From Anabaena azotica FACHB-119 (GTDB lineage Bacteria > Cyanobacteriota > Cyanobacteriia > Cyanobacteriales > Nostocaceae), in contig NZ_JACJSG010000061.1 of assembly GCF_014697625.1 (NCBI RefSeq), positions 1-42,229 on the forward strand: a stretch of 42,229 nt of DNA, read 5' to 3'. Every line of letters starts with the position of its first letter. The stretch's first letter is position 1. The position numbers were made by a program, and so were the translations under genes. The notes below the pieces were generated by a model that was not told the origin of the DNA, searched no databases, and saw nothing but the letters and a program-made list of their open reading frames with translations. This document shows, in pieces, positions 33,582 to 42,068 of this stretch.

Positions 33582-34385
33582 ATGGATGCTTCCGAGCTAT
33601 TAGAAACAATCACACTTTTAATTGAGCAAGCAGAACAAGGAGACATAGACCCTTGGGACGTTAAAGTTATTGAGGTGATTGACCGTTATTTAGAACTAAT
33701 GACACCAAAGACAACTGCTAGAGGCTATGAGTCTGACTTGTCCCAATCTGGGCAGGCATTTTTATCAGCCTCCATGCTAGTTTTATTCAAAGCTAATACC
33801 TTGATGCAGTTGTCTACAGCAGAAGATTTAGAAGATATCGAGGATGAATTACTAACCGAGAATGGTGATGGCATTTTCCATCATCAACGTTTACCCCTAG
33901 AGCGAGTGTTGCGTCGGCGACCCTCCGCCATGCCACCACCGAAACGCCGTGTAACTTTGCAAGAGTTAGTTGCCCAATTGCGAATCATGGCGAATCAGCT
34001 TAAGCTAGTGCAGAAAGTTAGCAAACCGGAACGTCCCAAGCGCCAGCCGACTGTCAAAGCGATGCGGGAAGCGCTGGAGTTGGCGCACCAAGAGAATTTG
34101 ACGGAAGTAGCTGGTGAGTTGGAGCAAGTACTGCACTGTTCAGCTAAAGAATTGCTGTTAGAACAAAAATATTTAAATTTAGAACAACTTGTCGAATTGT
34201 GGTCGCAGACCAAGCAAACACAGGAATTATCGGCTCATGAATCGGTAAACAGTCACCTAGTCAGCGTTTTTTGGGCTTTATTGCTGCTATCGGCACAATC
34301 TAAAGTAGAGCTAGTTCAAGAGGAATTTTATCAAGAAGTAAAAATCCGCCTACTTACAGATGCAGCCAACCCACATCAATCATGA
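33582..34385 (+). CDS. scpA: Segregation and condensation protein A (ScpA)
   Basis: The 267-residue kleisin-like protein bridges SMC heads with ScpB in the bacterial condensin. The N-terminal ETITLLIEQAEQGDIDPWDVKVIEVIDRYLELM matches the ScpA start (L-x-L-I-x-x-(G/E)-x-I-D-P-W-D pattern), followed by FLSASMLVLFKANTLM (the LxxAAxLLxxKSxxLL segment). The winged-helix end is near 205-260. Cyanobacterial members have this longer, variable middle. ATG 33582 is the natural start although CCCCAAT repeats directly precede it and no Shine-Dalgarno is visible. ScpB is not in this window. Confidence 0.85.
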   Translation: MDASELLETITLLIEQAEQGDIDPWDVKVIEVIDRYLELMTPKTTARGYESDLSQSGQAFLSASMLVLFKANTLMQLSTAEDLEDIEDELLTENGDGIFHHQRLPLERVLRRRPSAMPPPKRRVTLQELVAQLRIMANQLKLVQKVSKPERPKRQPTVKAMREALELAHQENLTEVAGELEQVLHCSAKELLLEQKYLNLEQLVELWSQTKQTQELSAHESVNSHLVSVFWALLLLSAQSKVELVQEEFYQEVKIRLLTDAANPHQS

Positions 34386-34909
34386 TAGCAACCTATGAAC
34401 CTTAGCATTTGAAAATAGTAATATATAAGCTTCAGTAAATTTACCGACTGTAACATTAGTGAACCCAAAAATCCGATTAAATTAAAAAGATAACTGATCG
34501 CTTGTCATCAACAGAGGGGACAGGGAACAGGGGACAGGGGACAGGGACTAGGAAATAGTGTTAACTATTGCCTGTACTTCGTCGGAGAGTAAAAAACGCA
34601 CTCCTACAAGTGGCATATTTTAGTTAGATATAAATTCCTTTCTCTTACTCCCAATCCTCAGCGATGCACTGAAGCTCACCGTTCGCGTTAGCGTCTCCGT
34701 TCGCGTAGCGTCCCATAGGGAAGGAAAAGTGTCCCCAATCCCCAATCCCCAGTTCCCAGTCCCCAATACCTACTCCCCAGTCCCCTTGCAATAAACAGTA
34801 GATTACTGTTATCCCTGTTGTTAGGGATTACTTAGAACAGACATAAAAAACTGATGATTAAGTATCACACATTGAAAGTAAACTGGCTTGTGGTTGAGGA
34901 ATAAACTCT
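34386..34909. other. Intergenic region with heptamers and small dispersed repeats
   Basis: The 524-base gap contains GGGACAG units (about 34513-34545) and two adjacent copies of the small dispersed repeat (GTTCGCGTTAGCGTCTCC and GTTCGCGTAGCGTCCC, 34681-34713). CCCCAAT/CCCCAGT units follow (34733-34785). The last 120 bases are free of repeats and should hold the promoter of the pyrophosphorylase gene. No gene is seen. Confidence 0.8.
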
Positions 34910-36076
34910 ATGAAAGCGATGATTCTCGCAGCAGGTAAGGGTACTCGCGTTCGTCCGATTACCTACACAATTCCCAAACCGATGATTCCTATCCTGCAAA
35001 AGCCAGTGATGGAATTTTTATTGGAACTTTTACGTCAGCATGGTTTTGACCAAATTATGGTCAATGTGAGCCATTTGGCTGAGGAAATTGAGAATTATTT
35101 CCGTGACGGTCAACGGTTTGGTGTCCAGATTGCCTATTCGTTTGAAGGCAAAATTGATGACGAAGGTAAGTTAGTAGGGGAAGCCATAGGTTCTGCTGGT
35201 GGGATGCGTCGCATCCAAGATTTTTCACCGTTTTTCGATGATACCTTTGTGGTATTATGCGGGGACGCTTTGATTGACCTAGATTTGACGGCAGCAGTAA
35301 AGTGGCATAAATCAAAGGGATCGATCGCCACTATCATTACCAAGACTGTACCCAAAGAAGAAGTTTCTAGTTACGGTGTTGTCGTCACCGATGAACATAG
35401 TCGGGTGAAAGCTTTCCAAGAAAAACCATCGGTTGAGGAAGCACTCAGCACTAATATCAACACAGGTATTTACATTTTTGAGCCAGAGGTATTTAATTAC
35501 ATCCCCTCTGGTGTGGAATATGATATCGGTAGCCAACTCTTCCCCAAACTAGTAGAAATTGGTGCGCCCTTCTACGCCATTGCTATGGACTTTGAATGGG
35601 TGGATATCGGTAAGGTTCCCGACTACTGGCGGGCAATTCGTGGGGTGCTGCAAGGGGAAATTAAGAATGTCCAAATCCCCGGTCATGAGGTCGCCCCTGG
35701 GATTTACACTGGTTTAAATGTGGCGGTGAATTGGGACAAGGTAGATATCACAGGCCCAGTTTACATTGGTGGTATGACTCGCATCGAAGATGGAGCCAAA
35801 ATCGTCGGCCCAGCAATGATCGGCCCTAACTGCTGGATATGCAGTGGCGCAACCGTTGACAACAGCGTCATCTTTGAATGGTCACGCTTAGGCCCTGGAG
35901 TCCGACTGCTAGATAAGCTAGTGTTCGGGCGTTACTGCGTCGATAAAACCGGAGCGGCGATTGATGTGCAAGCCGCTTCCCTAGATTGGTTAATTACCGA
36001 CGCAAGACAAACACCCCCAGAACATACCCCCGCAGAACGGCAAGCGATCGCCGAATTGTTGGGAACTAATGGTTAG
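34910..36076 (+). CDS. Sugar-1-phosphate nucleotidyltransferase (mannose-1-phosphate guanylyltransferase type)
   Basis: The 388-residue enzyme would activate a sugar phosphate with an NTP to give an NDP-sugar for polysaccharide or glycolipid synthesis. The N-terminal nucleotidyltransferase domain (1-235) starts MKAMILAAGKGTRVRPITY with the G-x-G-T-R loop and PKPMIPI, has the metal Asp in LCGDALIDLD and the sugar-binding EKP (FQEKPS) and NINTGIYIFEP. Left-handed beta-helix repeats follow (about 250-350: VYIGGMTRIEDGAKIVGPAMIGPNCWI). The C-terminal phosphomannomutase-like domain found in longer cyanobacterial homologues is absent. The exact sugar (mannose or glucose) cannot be fixed from sequence. 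Confidence 0.88.
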   Translation: MKAMILAAGKGTRVRPITYTIPKPMIPILQKPVMEFLLELLRQHGFDQIMVNVSHLAEEIENYFRDGQRFGVQIAYSFEGKIDDEGKLVGEAIGSAGGMRRIQDFSPFFDDTFVVLCGDALIDLDLTAAVKWHKSKGSIATIITKTVPKEEVSSYGVVVTDEHSRVKAFQEKPSVEEALSTNINTGIYIFEPEVFNYIPSGVEYDIGSQLFPKLVEIGAPFYAIAMDFEWVDIGKVPDYWRAIRGVLQGEIKNVQIPGHEVAPGIYTGLNVAVNWDKVDITGPVYIGGMTRIEDGAKIVGPAMIGPNCWICSGATVDNSVIFEWSRLGPGVRLLDKLVFGRYCVDKTGAAIDVQAASLDWLITDARQTPPEHTPAERQAIAELLGTNG

Positions 36077-36128
36077 TCATTAGTCATTAGTCAATAGTCA
36101 TTAGGGACTTTCAAATCAAAAACATCCC

Positions 36129-36290
36129 AAATTGTCTTGTAGGATGGGCATCTTGCCCGTCCTAGATGATGCCAAATTGTCTTGTAGGATGGGCATCTTG
36201 CCCGTCCTAGATGATGCCAAATTGTCTTGTAGGATGGGCATCTTGCCCGTCCTAGATGATGGGCGGGCAAGATGCCCACCCCACAAGAAG
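36129..36290. repeat. 45-bp tandem repeat (three units) of a palindromic sequence
   Basis: Three units with an exact 45-bp period (starting 36129, 36174 and 36219) each contain the palindrome AGGATGGGCATCTTGCCCGTCCT. A fourth, inverted half (GGGCGGGCAAGATGCCCACCCC) closes the array. There are no unique spacers, so it is not CRISPR. AGTCATT heptamers (about 36074-36103) precede it and GGACTAT-type heptamers (36323-36355) follow, filling the convergent gap. Confidence 0.92.
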
Positions 36291-36357
36291 GATAATTTAT
36301 TTGTTGGAAATCCTTTAGTCAATGGACTATGGACTATTGACTATGGACTATGGACTC

Positions 36358-38370
36358 TTAACTATTCAAGTAAGTGTATCTTCTGAGACTCTGTTCGTAG
36401 GTTTGCAGTAAGCGCTGAGATTCGGCTAAGGTAATCCGCTTCTCTTCCAAAGCCCGCTCACAGCGTTGGCGGATGTTTTCTACCATGTCCTCAGAATCGT
36501 ACTGCACGTAGCTAACAACTTCGCTCATGGTATCACCCTTGACTACGTGTTCGATTTGGTAGCCTTTGGGCGTTAACTGGATGTGAACGGCGTTAGTGTC
36601 GCCAAACAAGTTGTGTAGATTCCCCATAATTTCCTGGTATGCACCATTGAGGAACATTCCCAGATAATAAGGTTCCCCTGGTTTGTAGGGGTGCAATTCT
36701 AATACAGATTTGACATCACGCAGGTCGATAAAACGGTCGATTTTACCGTCGCTATCACAGGTGAGGTCGGCTAAAATTGCTCGCTGTGTTGGTTCTTCAT
36801 CTAGGCGATGGATGGGCATGATGGGGAATAATTGATCAATTGCCCAACAATCAGGTGCTGATTGAAACACAGACAGGTTGATGTAGTAGATGGAAGCCAT
36901 GATTTTTTCTAGGTCTTCCAACTCATCGGGTACGTAATCATGCTGTCTGATAATGTCTAAAATCTTTTGACAACAAGCCCAGTATAAACGTTCGGCTTTG
37001 GCGCGTTCTCTCAAGCGTAGAATCCCCAAGTTGAAGCGACTGATGGCTTCTTCCTTAAACTGAGTAGCGTCGTGGTAGAACTCTTGATAGTTCTCTTTGT
37101 TGATGGATTGATAGGTTTCCCACAGGTAATTAATGACTGGGGATTCGCCTTCTTTGGGCGGTTCTGGGTTGTCGCGGGGGACATCACTGGTACTGAGAAC
37201 GTCGAAAATGAGTACCGATTGATGGGAAGCGATCGCTCTCCCACTTTCACTAATCAGTGTAGGTACGGGGATTTGCTTCTCAGCACAGGTATCTTTTAAC
37301 TCTGCCACGATATCGTTAGCATAGTTCTGCATATTGTAGTTCTTGGAGGCGTAGAAGTTGGTTTGCGAACCGTCATAGTCCACACCCAAGCCGCCACCAA
37401 CATCAAGGTACTTCATATTTGCCCCCAACGATGCTAACTCTACATAAATCCGGCTAGCTTCTTGGATGGCATCTTTTATCACATTGATGGCGGAGATTTG
37501 CGAACCAATATGGAAGTGCATTAGCTGCAAAGAATCCAGCAAGTCAGCGTCGCGTAACTTGTCAACTGCTTGGATAATTTCGGGTATCGTCAAACCAAAC
37601 TTGGCGCGATCGCCTGTGGATGTACCCCAGCGTCCCATCCCTTGGGTGCTTAATTTCGCTCTTACCCCTAAAATCGGCTTAATTCCCAATTGCTGACTAG
37701 CAGCAATCACTAAATCGACTTCTTCCACCTGTTCTAAGACAATTATTGGCGTTTGTCCTAGTCTTTGGGATAACATCGCTGTTTCCACGTATTCCCGATC
37801 TTTATAGCCGTTGCAAACCAGCAATGATCCAGGGGTATCCAACAAAGCTAAAGCAATCATTAACTCCGGCTTAGAACCAGCTTCTAAACCAAACTGATGT
37901 GGTTTACCAAATCTCACCAAATCTTCAATCAAATGCCGTTGCTGATTGCATTTGACAGGAAACACACCGCGATAAACACCGGGGTAATTATAACGGGCGA
38001 TCGCTTTCGCAAAACAAGCATTCAACCGTTCGATGCGGTCTTCCAAAATATCAGAAAAGCGAATTAGTAAGGGTAGCCCCAAATTACGCTGTTTCAAAGC
38101 GTTGACCAATTCAAACAAATCCAAAGAACCACCGCGATCGCCCTTGGGAGACACGGTAACATGACCAGCCGCATTAATCGAGAAATAAGGCTGTCCCCAA
38201 CCCTCAATCCTGTATAAAGCCTCGCTGTCCTCAATCTTCCAAGCACGAGAAACATCTCCAGGCGTACTTGGTGGTAGCAGTTTCTTCTGCTTGTGATTTT
38301 TCCCTTCTAACTTGTGTCCGTTGGCTGGTACTTTTACCACCTCGTCAGATGTAGCAGTTGACTCACCCAT
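36358..38370 (-). CDS. speA: Biosynthetic arginine decarboxylase
   Basis: This PLP enzyme of fold type III converts arginine to agmatine for polyamine synthesis. It has 670 residues from ATG 38370. The PLP lysine is Lys140 in GVFPVKCNQQ. The family motifs MHFHIGSQI, LDVGGGLGVDYDG, and near the end YYLGMFLNGAYQEIMGNLHNLFGDTN are intact. Start: ATG 38370 is preferred because AGGA stands just before it; the longest frame uses a GTG at 38394. The product is full length for bacterial SpeA. No downstream polyamine gene (agmatinase or agmatine deiminase) is in the window. Confidence 0.93.
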   Translation of the reverse strand: MGESTATSDEVVKVPANGHKLEGKNHKQKKLLPPSTPGDVSRAWKIEDSEALYRIEGWGQPYFSINAAGHVTVSPKGDRGGSLDLFELVNALKQRNLGLPLLIRFSDILEDRIERLNACFAKAIARYNYPGVYRGVFPVKCNQQRHLIEDLVRFGKPHQFGLEAGSKPELMIALALLDTPGSLLVCNGYKDREYVETAMLSQRLGQTPIIVLEQVEEVDLVIAASQQLGIKPILGVRAKLSTQGMGRWGTSTGDRAKFGLTIPEIIQAVDKLRDADLLDSLQLMHFHIGSQISAINVIKDAIQEASRIYVELASLGANMKYLDVGGGLGVDYDGSQTNFYASKNYNMQNYANDIVAELKDTCAEKQIPVPTLISESGRAIASHQSVLIFDVLSTSDVPRDNPEPPKEGESPVINYLWETYQSINKENYQEFYHDATQFKEEAISRFNLGILRLRERAKAERLYWACCQKILDIIRQHDYVPDELEDLEKIMASIYYINLSVFQSAPDCWAIDQLFPIMPIHRLDEEPTQRAILADLTCDSDGKIDRFIDLRDVKSVLELHPYKPGEPYYLGMFLNGAYQEIMGNLHNLFGDTNAVHIQLTPKGYQIEHVVKGDTMSEVVSYVQYDSEDMVENIRQRCERALEEKRITLAESQRLLQTYEQSLRRYTYLNS

Positions 38371-38489
38371 TTGTTCCTGACCTCTGTGTTTCACCCACGA
38401 ATAAACAATTTAACTCATTCGTATAAGAACTGATATGCACTCAGGGATAATTTCTGAGATAAACTCTTGATTGGTCAGTTTTTTAGTCA

Positions 38490-38580
38490 AAAGTCAATAG
38501 TCAATAGTCAACAGTGAAAAGGATATTTTTCTGTGGACTGTGGATTATGGACTATGGACTGTGGACTATGGACTCTTGAC
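38490..38580. repeat. Heptamer tracts (GTCAATA, TGGACTA) before ndk
   Basis: AGTCAATAGTCAATAGTCAACAG and TGGACTGTGGATTATGGACTATGG units fill the divergent gap between speA and ndk, ending 25-30 bases before the ndk ribosome-binding site. Confidence 0.88.
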
Positions 38581-38615
38581 CAAATAAAAATTTTATTAAG
38601 TTTTTGGAGATAGCT

Positions 38616-39065
38616 TTGGAACGCACATTCTTAGCAATTAAGCCTGATGGCGTACAGCGTGGACTCGTTGGCGAAATTATTCGTCGCTTTGAAACAAAAG
38701 GTTTTACCCTGGTGGGTTTGAAGTTTCTCCAAGTCAGTAAAGAATTGGCTGAAGAACACTATGGAGTCCACCGTGAAAGACCATTTTTCCCTAGTTTAGT
38801 CGAATTTATCACTTCTGGCCCCGTGGTAGCGATGGTTTGGGAAGGTGATGGTGTGATTGCTTCAGCCAGAAAAATTATTGGTGCAACCAATCCCCTCACA
38901 GCAGAACCCGGCACAATTCGCGGCGATTTCGGCATTAACATCGGCCGCAACATCATTCACGGTTCTGATGCACCAGAAACAGCCCAAAAAGAAATCAGCC
39001 TGTGGTTTACCGATGCAGAATTAGTCAATTGGCAACCACATTTAACCCCTTGGTTACACGAGTAG
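38616..39065 (+). CDS. ndk: Nucleoside diphosphate kinase
   Basis: The 149-residue enzyme transfers the gamma-phosphate from NTPs to NDPs through a phospho-His. MERTFLAIKPDGVQRGLVGEI is the standard start, the catalytic His is His115 in NIIHGSDAPETAQKEI, and the length is that of the family. The start is a TTG at 38616. A GGAG (38606-38609) six bases upstream is a good Shine-Dalgarno for it, and an upstream TTG at 38604 overlaps this site and is rejected. The gene lies divergent to speA. Confidence 0.95.
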   Translation: MERTFLAIKPDGVQRGLVGEIIRRFETKGFTLVGLKFLQVSKELAEEHYGVHRERPFFPSLVEFITSGPVVAMVWEGDGVIASARKIIGATNPLTAEPGTIRGDFGINIGRNIIHGSDAPETAQKEISLWFTDAELVNWQPHLTPWLHE

Positions 39066-39262
39066 TCAATTAGGGAAGGGGAAGGGGGAAAGGGGAAAGG
39101 GGAAGGGGAAAGGAGAAAGGGGAAAGGGGAAAGGTAAAAACTGCTTCCTCATCTCCCTCATCTCCCTATTCCCCTCCTGGGAGGGGTTAGGGGTGGGTTC
39201 CTCCCTCATCTCCCTCATCTCCCTCATCTCCCTCATCTCCCCAATCCCCAATCCCCAGTCCC
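39066..39262. repeat. Heptamer and 9-bp repeats with G-rich module between ndk and terC-like gene
   Basis: GGGGAAA units (39076-39135) are followed by CATCTCCCT repeats (9 bp), the GGGAGGGGTTAGGGGTGGG motif (39179-39197), more CATCTCCCT repeats (39204-39240) and CCCCAAT. The tract reaches the stop codon of the TerC-like gene. A frame through it on the minus strand is a repeat artefact. Confidence 0.92.
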
Positions 39263-39985
39263 TCACTTCGACACTTCAGTTTTCTCCACTTCTACTTGGG
39301 GTGATTCGGTGAGATTGCGCTTAGAAAAGCCCCAGGTGAAAATAATGGCGATCGCCGTAATCATTAACCACTCTGGCGGGACAAAATCATTGTTGACAAC
39401 TTTTAATAACAGACGTAAGCCTACTAAAGCTACAGTTATATATCCTGCGTCTTCTAAGTTGGTAAATTCGTCTAACCAGCGAATAAATAAGCCTGCCATG
39501 AATCGCAGCGTGACAATGCCAATTGTGGTTCCAGTCAGGACTAGCCAGGTTTCTTGAGAGACTGCGATCGCTGTTGTCACGCTATCCAAGGAAAAGGCTA
39601 AGTCGGTAAAGGCAATTACGGGTATTGCTTGCCACAAGGTAGCAAAACGCGGGCCGTGATGATGGTCGTCTTCTATTTCTTGTGAGGTAAAGTGTTGGAA
39701 TACCAACCATAGCAAGTAAGCCGCACCCAGGAGTTCAAATTGCCAAAATTTTTGTACCTCAGTGGCAGTCAACAATAAGGTAACTCGCAGCACATAGGCA
39801 ACGACTAAACCAATGTTGAGGGCTTGGCGTTCCAGCTTTTTGTCCTCTAGTCCTTGGGCAATAGCAGCTAGGGCGATCGCGTTATCTGCTGATAGTACCG
39901 CCTCTAGAAATACTAATATCAGCAGGACTATAGAGGCTTCCAGGCTGAAATGAAAGTGCAGGTAGTCAAAAATTTGGTCTAGCAT
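39263..39985 (-). CDS. TerC-family integral membrane protein
   Basis: The 240-residue, seven-helix membrane protein has both TerC signatures: LEAVLSADNAIALAAIA (about 28-44; S-A-D-N) and FTDLAFSLDSVTTAIAVS (about 127-144; S-L-D-S). Acidic residues in these helices are thought to bind metal. TerC proteins are linked to tellurite resistance and, in several bacteria, to Mn2+ export or loading of secreted metalloproteins. In cyanobacteria and plants they also affect thylakoid function. The exact role here is open. ATG 39985 is the start. The 40 bases before it are repeat-free. A structured region lies further upstream (40040-40095). Confidence 0.88.
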   Translation of the reverse strand: MLDQIFDYLHFHFSLEASIVLLILVFLEAVLSADNAIALAAIAQGLEDKKLERQALNIGLVVAYVLRVTLLLTATEVQKFWQFELLGAAYLLWLVFQHFTSQEIEDDHHHGPRFATLWQAIPVIAFTDLAFSLDSVTTAIAVSQETWLVLTGTTIGIVTLRFMAGLFIRWLDEFTNLEDAGYITVALVGLRLLLKVVNNDFVPPEWLMITAIAIIFTWGFSKRNLTESPQVEVEKTEVSK

Positions 39986-40645
39986 TCCAGATTTCTCAAG
40001 GATTGAAAATTATATCAGTTATCAGTCAGCCAGGGCGTGGGGGATAAATAAGCGCCACCAAAGCCTTCCACCAATTGGTGTGGTGTTTCACCCTCGTATT
40101 TAACTGATAACTGTTCACTGTTCACTGTTCACTGTTAAAAATTAGCAGTGATAGCCAATTTCATCTAAAAAGTGCAACAAATTGCTACTTTTATCCAGCT
40201 TAACTTGTAGAGGGTCTATTCTGGGAGTCCCCAACCCCTGTGTTAGCCTAGCTTACCCCAAGTTTCCTGTTTGCTCACGTCCAAGTGCAGATAATCCAAA
40301 ATAATACTTAATTTTTTATTGCTAAAGTAATAATAAGTTTAAATAAATTTAAGAAGTATAGCAGGGGATAGGGAACAGGGGACAGGGGACAGCCTCACAA
40401 GCTGCTTGCTATCAAGATTGTATGATTCATCTATGTCCTAACCTATGTGGCTACTGCCATATGAGCAATAATTAAATACTTACTATTAAATTTATCTTCC
40501 TATCTTTTCAATAAGCTATTAATAGCAATTTTGGGAGTTTTTGTGCAATGAACCGAACTAACCCTCAAGTAATTTTATTTGCACTTGATAAATAATCTCT
40601 GAAATCTGGCTTACCCATCCATTAAATTAGCGATCGCACTTAATT

Positions 40646-40769
40646 ATGACTTACGCAATTGTCATCATCAAAATAACTGTAGGGTGCGTCATATCCAATA
40701 ATTTCCCACATATTCAAGGATTTTCCACATATGACGCACCCTCCCCCAAGTGCCAGTTGTGTAAGTCCT
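40646..40769. mobile_element. MITE-like element, family A, copy 4
   Basis: The 124-bp element ends in ATGACTTACGCAATTGTCA and GCCAGTTGTGTAAGTCCT. The inner arms TAGGGTGCGTCATAT and ATATGACGCACCCT are perfect inverted repeats. The central TTCAAGGATTTTCCACAT is the reverse of the core of copy 1 (6420-6542), so copies 1 and 4 form one subfamily and copies 2 and 3 another. Confidence 0.85.
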
Positions 40770-40855
40770 GTAAGTAAAATTAGCTGACCCTACATCAAAG
40801 TGTAGAGGACGAGATCCCCGGATTTTGCTACCCTTGAACTAGATAACAACGAAAG

Positions 40856-40897
40856 TTGAGCGAGAATCGAATCACAAATTAAGCCAAACTCGCTCAA
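40856..40897 (-). terminator. Possible stem-loop terminator of the HTH gene
   Basis: TTGAGCGAG and CTCGCTCAA form a 9-bp stem with a 24-base loop, 17 bases after the HTH gene's stop. No U-run follows, so it may only be a structured 3' end. Confidence 0.35.
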
Positions 40898-40913
40898 ACT
40901 CATCCCTACAAAC

Positions 40914-41129
40914 TCATAAATGTCTTGTCCTGGCTCGATAATCAAGCAACGCACCTTGACTAATCACAGTTCGTCCATTGTTTTTGTGCGTAGGGATTTG
41001 TCCTTTTTGCAAAGCCATATACAGAGAACTTTGATCCATTCCCAAAAATCTGGCAGCCTGGACAAGAGAAGTACCTTGTCTAGGCATACCCCGATGCTTT
41101 CTTCTGCGCTTCGATAACAATCTAAACAT
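40914..41129 (-). CDS. Small helix-turn-helix DNA-binding protein (excisionase/MerR-like)
   Basis: The 71-residue protein is basic at its N-terminus (KRRRKHRG) and has the winged-helix pattern of excisionase-type HTH proteins: SLVQAARFLGMDQSSLYMALQKGQIPTHKNNGRTVISQGALLDYRAR (about 21-67). The S/L-x-x-A-A-x-x-L-G(M) helix, turn, recognition helix and G-R-x-x-x-(S/D) wing are all there. It may regulate transcription or a mobile element. No integrase is in the window. Start and length look normal for the type. Confidence 0.72.
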   Translation of the reverse strand: MFRLLSKRRRKHRGMPRQGTSLVQAARFLGMDQSSLYMALQKGQIPTHKNNGRTVISQGALLDYRARTRHL

Positions 41130-41261
41130 AGCAAAATGTAAAGAACAACTTAAGAAAACTCAACTTTTTCCCGAACAAATCGCAAAATTAACATTAATTC
41201 AAAATCACCAAAGCAGAGTTTGTGCTGCATCAGACGAGGACAGCATCAGTAATTCGATCTG

Positions 41262-41276
41262 TTTCTAATTAGATTG
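41262..41276 (+). promoter_or_regulatory. ArsR-type operator box before the ArsR gene
   Basis: TCTAATTAGA (41264-41273), a perfect 10-bp palindrome, lies 27 bases before the start codon and next to a HIP1-like GCGATCGA. Two identical boxes and one partial box precede the broken arsR paralogue at 42069. Confidence 0.55.
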
Positions 41277-41300
41277 CGATCGAATTAAGTATAACAAATT

Positions 41301-41891
41301 ATGAAACAAGAACAATTTCAGACCTTACTGCAATTTTTCAAAGTGTTAGCGGACGAAAGCCGATTGAAGATTTTAGGGATTTTAGCTAATCAGGAGTGTA
41401 GCGTTGAAGAATTAGCCGCGCTGATGCAGCTAAAAGAGCCGACTGTTTCCCATCATCTGGCCAGGCTCAAAGAGCTAAATTTAGTCACAATGCGCCCAGA
41501 AGGCAATAGCCGCATATATCAGTTAGATAGTGAAGTCCTGCAAAGCATCAGCAAGGAAATTCTCTCCCCAGAAAAAATTGCCTCTTTAGCAGAGGATGTA
41601 GACACTGAAGCTTGGGAGAGCAAAGTTTTAAGAAACTATCTAGAGATAGATGTAAACAGTAATGAAGGAACACAGCGCATCAAAGAAATTCCTGCTAGCC
41701 GTAAAAAGCGCTTAGTAATTCTTAAATGGTTGGTCAGCAAATTTGAGTTAGGTATCAATTACTCAGAACGTGAAGTCAATGACATTATCAATCTCTACCA
41801 TCCAGATTACGCCACTCTCAGGCGAGAGTTGATTAGTTATAAGTTAATGCAGCGAGACAATGGAGTTTATTGGCGGTTAGCAGAAATTTGA
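41301..41891 (+). CDS. ArsR-family regulator fused to DUF2087
   Basis: The 196-residue protein has an N-terminal ArsR winged-helix (FFKVLADESRLKILGILANQECSVEELAALMQLKEPTVSHHLARLKELNLVTMRPEGNSRIYQL, about 12-76) and a C-terminal DUF2087 domain (RKKRLVILKWLVSKF...YSEREVNDIINLYHPDYATLRRELISYKLMQRDNGVYWRL, about 134-194). The classical metal-binding ELCVCDL motif is absent, so it likely senses something other than metal through that helix. A TCTAATTAGA palindrome 27 bp upstream suggests autoregulation. Confidence 0.85.
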   Translation: MKQEQFQTLLQFFKVLADESRLKILGILANQECSVEELAALMQLKEPTVSHHLARLKELNLVTMRPEGNSRIYQLDSEVLQSISKEILSPEKIASLAEDVDTEAWESKVLRNYLEIDVNSNEGTQRIKEIPASRKKRLVILKWLVSKFELGINYSEREVNDIINLYHPDYATLRRELISYKLMQRDNGVYWRLAEI

Positions 41892-42018
41892 TGTTCGGGA
41901 AAATTAGGGGTGGGGGTATCGCCTTTGAATAACAAAAACATAGCCATACATAGTCAGATATTTAAACTCTTACCTTTCCATGATGTAGAGTTTGGTTGCG
42001 CCAGTCGTGACTACATCA

Positions 42019-42060
42019 ACTAATTAGATATAATTCTAATTAGATTAATATCTAATTAGA
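42019..42060 (+). promoter_or_regulatory. Array of three ArsR-type boxes before the arsR remnant
   Basis: ACTAATTAGA (42019-42028), TCTAATTAGA (42035-42044) and TCTAATTAGA (42051-42060) are spaced 16 bp apart. A TATAAT (42029-42034) lies between the first two and could be a -10 element. The boxes are identical to the one before the intact ArsR gene. The gap 41892-42018 before them holds no gene that I can see. Confidence 0.6.
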
Positions 42061-42068
42061 ATTGACCT

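Larger units (their letters stand above)
39986..40913. other. Long intergenic region with MITE and heptamers, no gene seen
   Basis: Contents in order: a palindrome-rich stretch (about 40045-40095, including CACCAATTGGTG and GGTGTTTCACC) upstream of the TerC-like gene; GTTCACT heptamers (about 40110-40135); AT-rich DNA; GGGACAG units (about 40365-40393); the family A MITE copy 4; and a stem TTGAGCGAG/CTCGCTCAA (40856-40864, 40889-40897) at the 3' end of the HTH gene. No reading frame is convincing. Confidence 0.75.

Noticed and set aside
36129..36290. Possible CRISPR array
   Set aside because: The 45-bp units are directly adjacent with no unique spacers, and no cas gene is present.
39990..40095. 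Possible yybP-ykoY manganese riboswitch before the TerC gene
   Set aside because: Palindromes are present, but the conserved riboswitch core sequences could not be matched by eye.
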